Positions 28,985 to 31,631 of a stretch of 31,631 bases of DNA are shown piece by piece; within the stretch, counting starts at the first letter, position 1; each line of letters opens with the position of its first letter. The stretch comes from Chara braunii (taxonomy: Eukaryota; Streptophyta; Charophyceae; Charales; Characeae). Below the pieces are notes generated by a model. The model searched no databases. It saw only the letters and a program-made list of their open reading frames with translations, and was not told the DNA's origin. The stretch spans positions 2,856,244 to 2,887,874 of the forward strand of contig BFEA01000079.1 in NCBI GenBank assembly GCA_003427395.1, read 5' to 3'. The position numbers and the translations under genes are program-made.

Positions 28985-29588
28985 CTCCCAAGATTTTTAC
29001 TAAGTCAAGAAGAATGGAATGAGACCACAAACTGACTCTACAAAGACAAATTTTAACTAACTCCTTTGAATTAGTAAAAATTATGCCAGCACTTCCTCTA
29101 GGAAAATGGATTACAAAAATTTCTACCAATTCAAATACGAAAACACTTGTGATAACTCCCGACTCCTGACACTTAACTTGATTGTTAAACCTAAAGTCAA
29201 CTTTCATGATACCTCGTCTTGAAAGATACATGAGCTAACTCTAGTTCTGGTTTTCAGTAAGATTATCCTACGTATACCAAGCTTCCCCCAAGATTTTTAC
29301 GAAGTCGAGAAGAATGGAATGAGACCACAAGCTGACTCTGCAAAGAAAAAAATTAACTCCTTTGAATGAGTACAAACTTATGGCGGCACTTCATCTAGGA
29401 AAATGGATTACAAAAAATTCTACCAAGTCAAATACGAAAAGACTTGGGATAACTCCTCACTCCTGACACTTAACTCGATTGCCAAACCTAAAGTCAGCTT
29501 TCATGATACCTCGTCTTGAAAGATAGCATGAGCTAACTCTAGTTCTAGCTTTCAGTAAGATCATCCTACGTATCCCAAGCTTCCCATT
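28985..29588. repeat. 300 bp tandem duplication
   Basis: CCCAAGATTTTTAC occurs at 28987 and 29287, exactly 300 bp apart. Both units then share GAAGAATGGAATGAGACCAC, the TCATCTAGG/TTCCTCTAGG core, ACTCCTGACACTTAAC, ATACCTCGTCTTGAAAG and CCTACGTAT(A/C)CCAAGCTTCC. Divergence is about 10% by eye. Minus-strand frames at 28896-29231 and 29457-29639 are parallel products of the duplication, not genes. Confidence 0.85.
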
Positions 29589-29862
29589 CATCCATACTAT
29601 TCTATTGATTGCTCCACCACTTAGCGAGCATCTAAGCAACTAAACTATCAAAAGACGCCCTCAAAAGACAAACTCACAGACACACAAGTGAGCACCATAC
29701 GATCTATCACCAACTCTCTCTCAATTTCTTTACTAGAATACTTGGTTCATTCGACTTTCAGATTGTTAAACCCCTTTACCCTTTCTTACATAAAGCATAC
29801 GATCAAACCACCCGAACTTATGGGTAGGTCTAACCTCTCACTTGTGCGCTGTATATATTTCA

Positions 29863-31390
29863 ACCCCTCGTTTGTTATCCTCTTCTCCCTCTCTACCTAC
29901 GGTTTACCGGGCAGCTCTGTTTGACAATATACAGATATAAATTGTCAAACAAAGTTGCTCGGTAAACCGTAGGCAGAGACGGAGAAGAGGACAAAAATAT
30001 ATCGTCAAATAGAGCTCCCCGCTAAACCGTTGGCAGAGAGGGAGACGAGGAAAACAAATAAGGGGTTGTGACAAACTGTTTTGTTGAAGTTTCACTAGCT
30101 CATCAGGAGGCTGAACCCTCAACAATCAGCAAAATCCCCTAACTAATTACACTGTAAGTGATAATCCACCTTAACCCCGGTTGTGGTTAAGCATCAGCGG
30201 CTGCCTAACAACTGATACCATGAGGTGGGCACCAACCACTACCCTCAAGGTACCTGTGACGAAATTCAAAGCAAACTATCACTCACACACACTAGATGGA
30301 AAACTCTACAGACTATCGGTTCATACCCCATCATAAGCCAATAAAACACCCACGAAACAAAGAAAGGTCTATCACAGCCCAAAAATACACTTTAGACACG
30401 TTGCAGGCACTAAAGGCACAACATGGCCGCGTAGTGATGGCCCCGGCCACCGCCGCTCGACCGACCGGACAAAACCGTAGCAGGGTGCTCGCAAAGTCGT
30501 GGTATATATCGTCAAACAAAGTTGCCAGATAAACCGTAGGCAGAGAGGAAGAAGAGGACAACAAACGAGGGGTTGTGACAAACTGTTTCGTCGGAGTGTC
30601 ACCAATTCATCAAGGGGTTGAACCCTCCACAGCCTGCAGAATAGAATCCCCTAACTGATTACATTGTACGCGATTATCCACCCTAAGCCCGATTGTGGTT
30701 AAGCATCGACGACTGCCTGACAAATTATACCTTTAGGTGGGCACCAGCCACTGTCCTCAAAGTACCTGTGACGAAAATCAAAGCAAACTATCACTCACCC
30801 ACACCAAATGGAAAACTCTACAGATTGTTGGTATATATATATATATACATAGTCAAACAGAGTTGCCCGGTAAACCGTAGGCAGAGAGGGAGAAGAGGAC
30901 AACAAACGAGGGGTTGTGACAAACTGTTTCGTCAGAGTTTCACCGACTCATCGGGAGGCTATATATATAGTGATCGGGGTTGTCACTACGCGGCCATTAT
31001 GTGCCTCTAGTATCAGCGGCGTGGCTGGAGTTTATTTTCTCGCTGTGACAAACCTTTCTTTGTTTCGTGGGTGTTTTGCTGGCTTATGATGGGATGTAAA
31101 CCGGCAGTTTGTAGAGTTTTCCATATGGTGTGGGTGAGTGATAGTCTGCTTTGATTTTCGTCACAGGTACCTTGAGGGCAGTGGTTGGTGCCCACCTCAG
31201 GGTATCAGTTGTTGGACAGTCATTGATGCTTAACCACAACCGGGGTTAAGGTGGATTATCACTTAGTGTAATCAGCTAGGGGATTCTGAAGATTGTCTCG
31301 GGTTCAGCCTCCTGCTGAGTCAGCGAAACACCGACGAAACAATTTGTCACAGCCCGTCGTTTGTTGTCCTTTTCTCCCTCTCCACCTACG
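29863..31390. mobile_element. cluster of TA-run-associated repeats, six or more copies
   Basis: One repeat family occurs at about 29863-29928 (minus, partial), 29940-29996 (plus, partial), 30003-30480 (plus, long), 30507-30838 (plus), 30849-30960 (plus, partial) and 30973-31390 (minus, long). Its text runs from GTCAAACARAGTTGC through GGTAAACCGTAGGCAGAGAG, GGGGTTGTGACAAACTG, CCCCGGTTGTGGTTAAGC and AGGTACCTGTGACG to GGCCGCGTAGTGA. Nearly every copy starts or stops at TATATA-type sequence (29853, 29926, 29997, 30503, 30832, 30961, 31391). No terminal inverted repeats, coding capacity or long direct repeats are visible. Insertion into TA runs, or breakage and joining at them, would both explain this. 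Confidence 0.7.
29879..29990. repeat. 50 bp inverted repeat (hairpin)
   Basis: The arm 29879-29927 (CCTCTTCTCC...TTTGACAA) pairs with 29941-29990 (TTGTCAAAC...GGAGAAGAGG) around a short TA-rich centre. It is formed by the ends of two oppositely oriented copies of the TA-associated repeat, and could extrude a cruciform. Confidence 0.8.
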
Positions 31391-31411
31391 ATATATATAG
31401 ATAGATAGATA

Positions 31412-31631
31412 TGCAATCAGACTCGTTCTCAAACACACTTTTCATGCATGTAAACAGCAACGCAGCATACTGGCGAAATGCGCCCACTCAAAACTCAGAT
31501 GTATGGCTTTCAGATACGAGTTCACTCTCAATTGGCTATGGCGACTTCAGCGCCCAAACATCTCACTGTTCCCATACACTGAATCACCCTGGATATCCCA
31601 CACGCATCACTCTAACACTCGAGCACACACA
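31412..31631 (-). mobile_element. family A LTR, copy 3, cut by window end
   Basis: It begins TGCAATCAGACTCG directly after a TATATATAG(ATAG)n run, exactly as the family A LTR at 21227, and follows that copy through the CCCACTCAAA and GGCTATGGCG blocks to the window edge. The minus orientation is inherited from that match. The rest of the LTR and any internal region lie beyond 31631. Confidence 0.75.

Overview
This is a repeat-packed piece of a eukaryotic nuclear genome, assembled with gaps: one run of 255 N at 20598-20852 and single N at 16950 and 24591. The one convincing cellular gene is a plant-type urease accessory protein UreF on the minus strand (10241-11122). Nearly everything else is decayed LTR retrotransposon sequence, tandem duplications and microsatellites. 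The style of the Ty3/gypsy Gag and Pol fragments, the plant-type UreF and the long repeat-rich spacers suggest a streptophyte, perhaps a charophyte alga such as Chara. That is inference, not proven by the window.

Layout. 1-2900: an old G-rich region with seven GGTATGGG octamers in two blocks, split by a minus-oriented LTR of family B (about 1060-2467). 2928-3817: a solo LTR of family A, TG...CA, with TATA box and TATT on both sides. 3900-9060: no recognisable gene, several short tandem arrays and one good AATAAA. 9063-10022: weak minus-strand hypothetical frames. 10241-11332: UreF, whose 5' side overlaps a 46-49 bp tandem array. 12488-13320: remnant of a Ty3/gypsy Gag. 14046-17877: a gag-only, apparently non-autonomous LTR element (family C, minus strand) with about 335 bp direct repeats, a polypurine tract, an internal 101 bp array and a 144 bp coding minisatellite. 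17941-18817: broken uncalled reading frames leading to a GGSVAT-type end at a family B LTR (18818 to about 20298). 20299-25131: segment X in two near-identical direct copies flanking a minus-strand family A LTR and a 5'-truncated gypsy pol of 628 codons. 25132-29860: AT-rich spacer, a 33-base T run, two TATA-type sites and a 300 bp tandem duplication. 29863-31390: at least six truncated copies, in both orientations, of a repeat whose breakpoints lie at TA runs. 31412 to the end: the start of a third family A LTR.

The elements do not form a pathway. UreF would act with urease and the other urease chaperones encoded elsewhere. The Gag and Pol pieces look like relics. The more unusual observations are the X / LTR-pol / X sandwich, the (TA)n-associated repeats, the T-arm-like palindromes shared by several LTRs, the recurrent CCATAGC motif, and the gag-only family C element.
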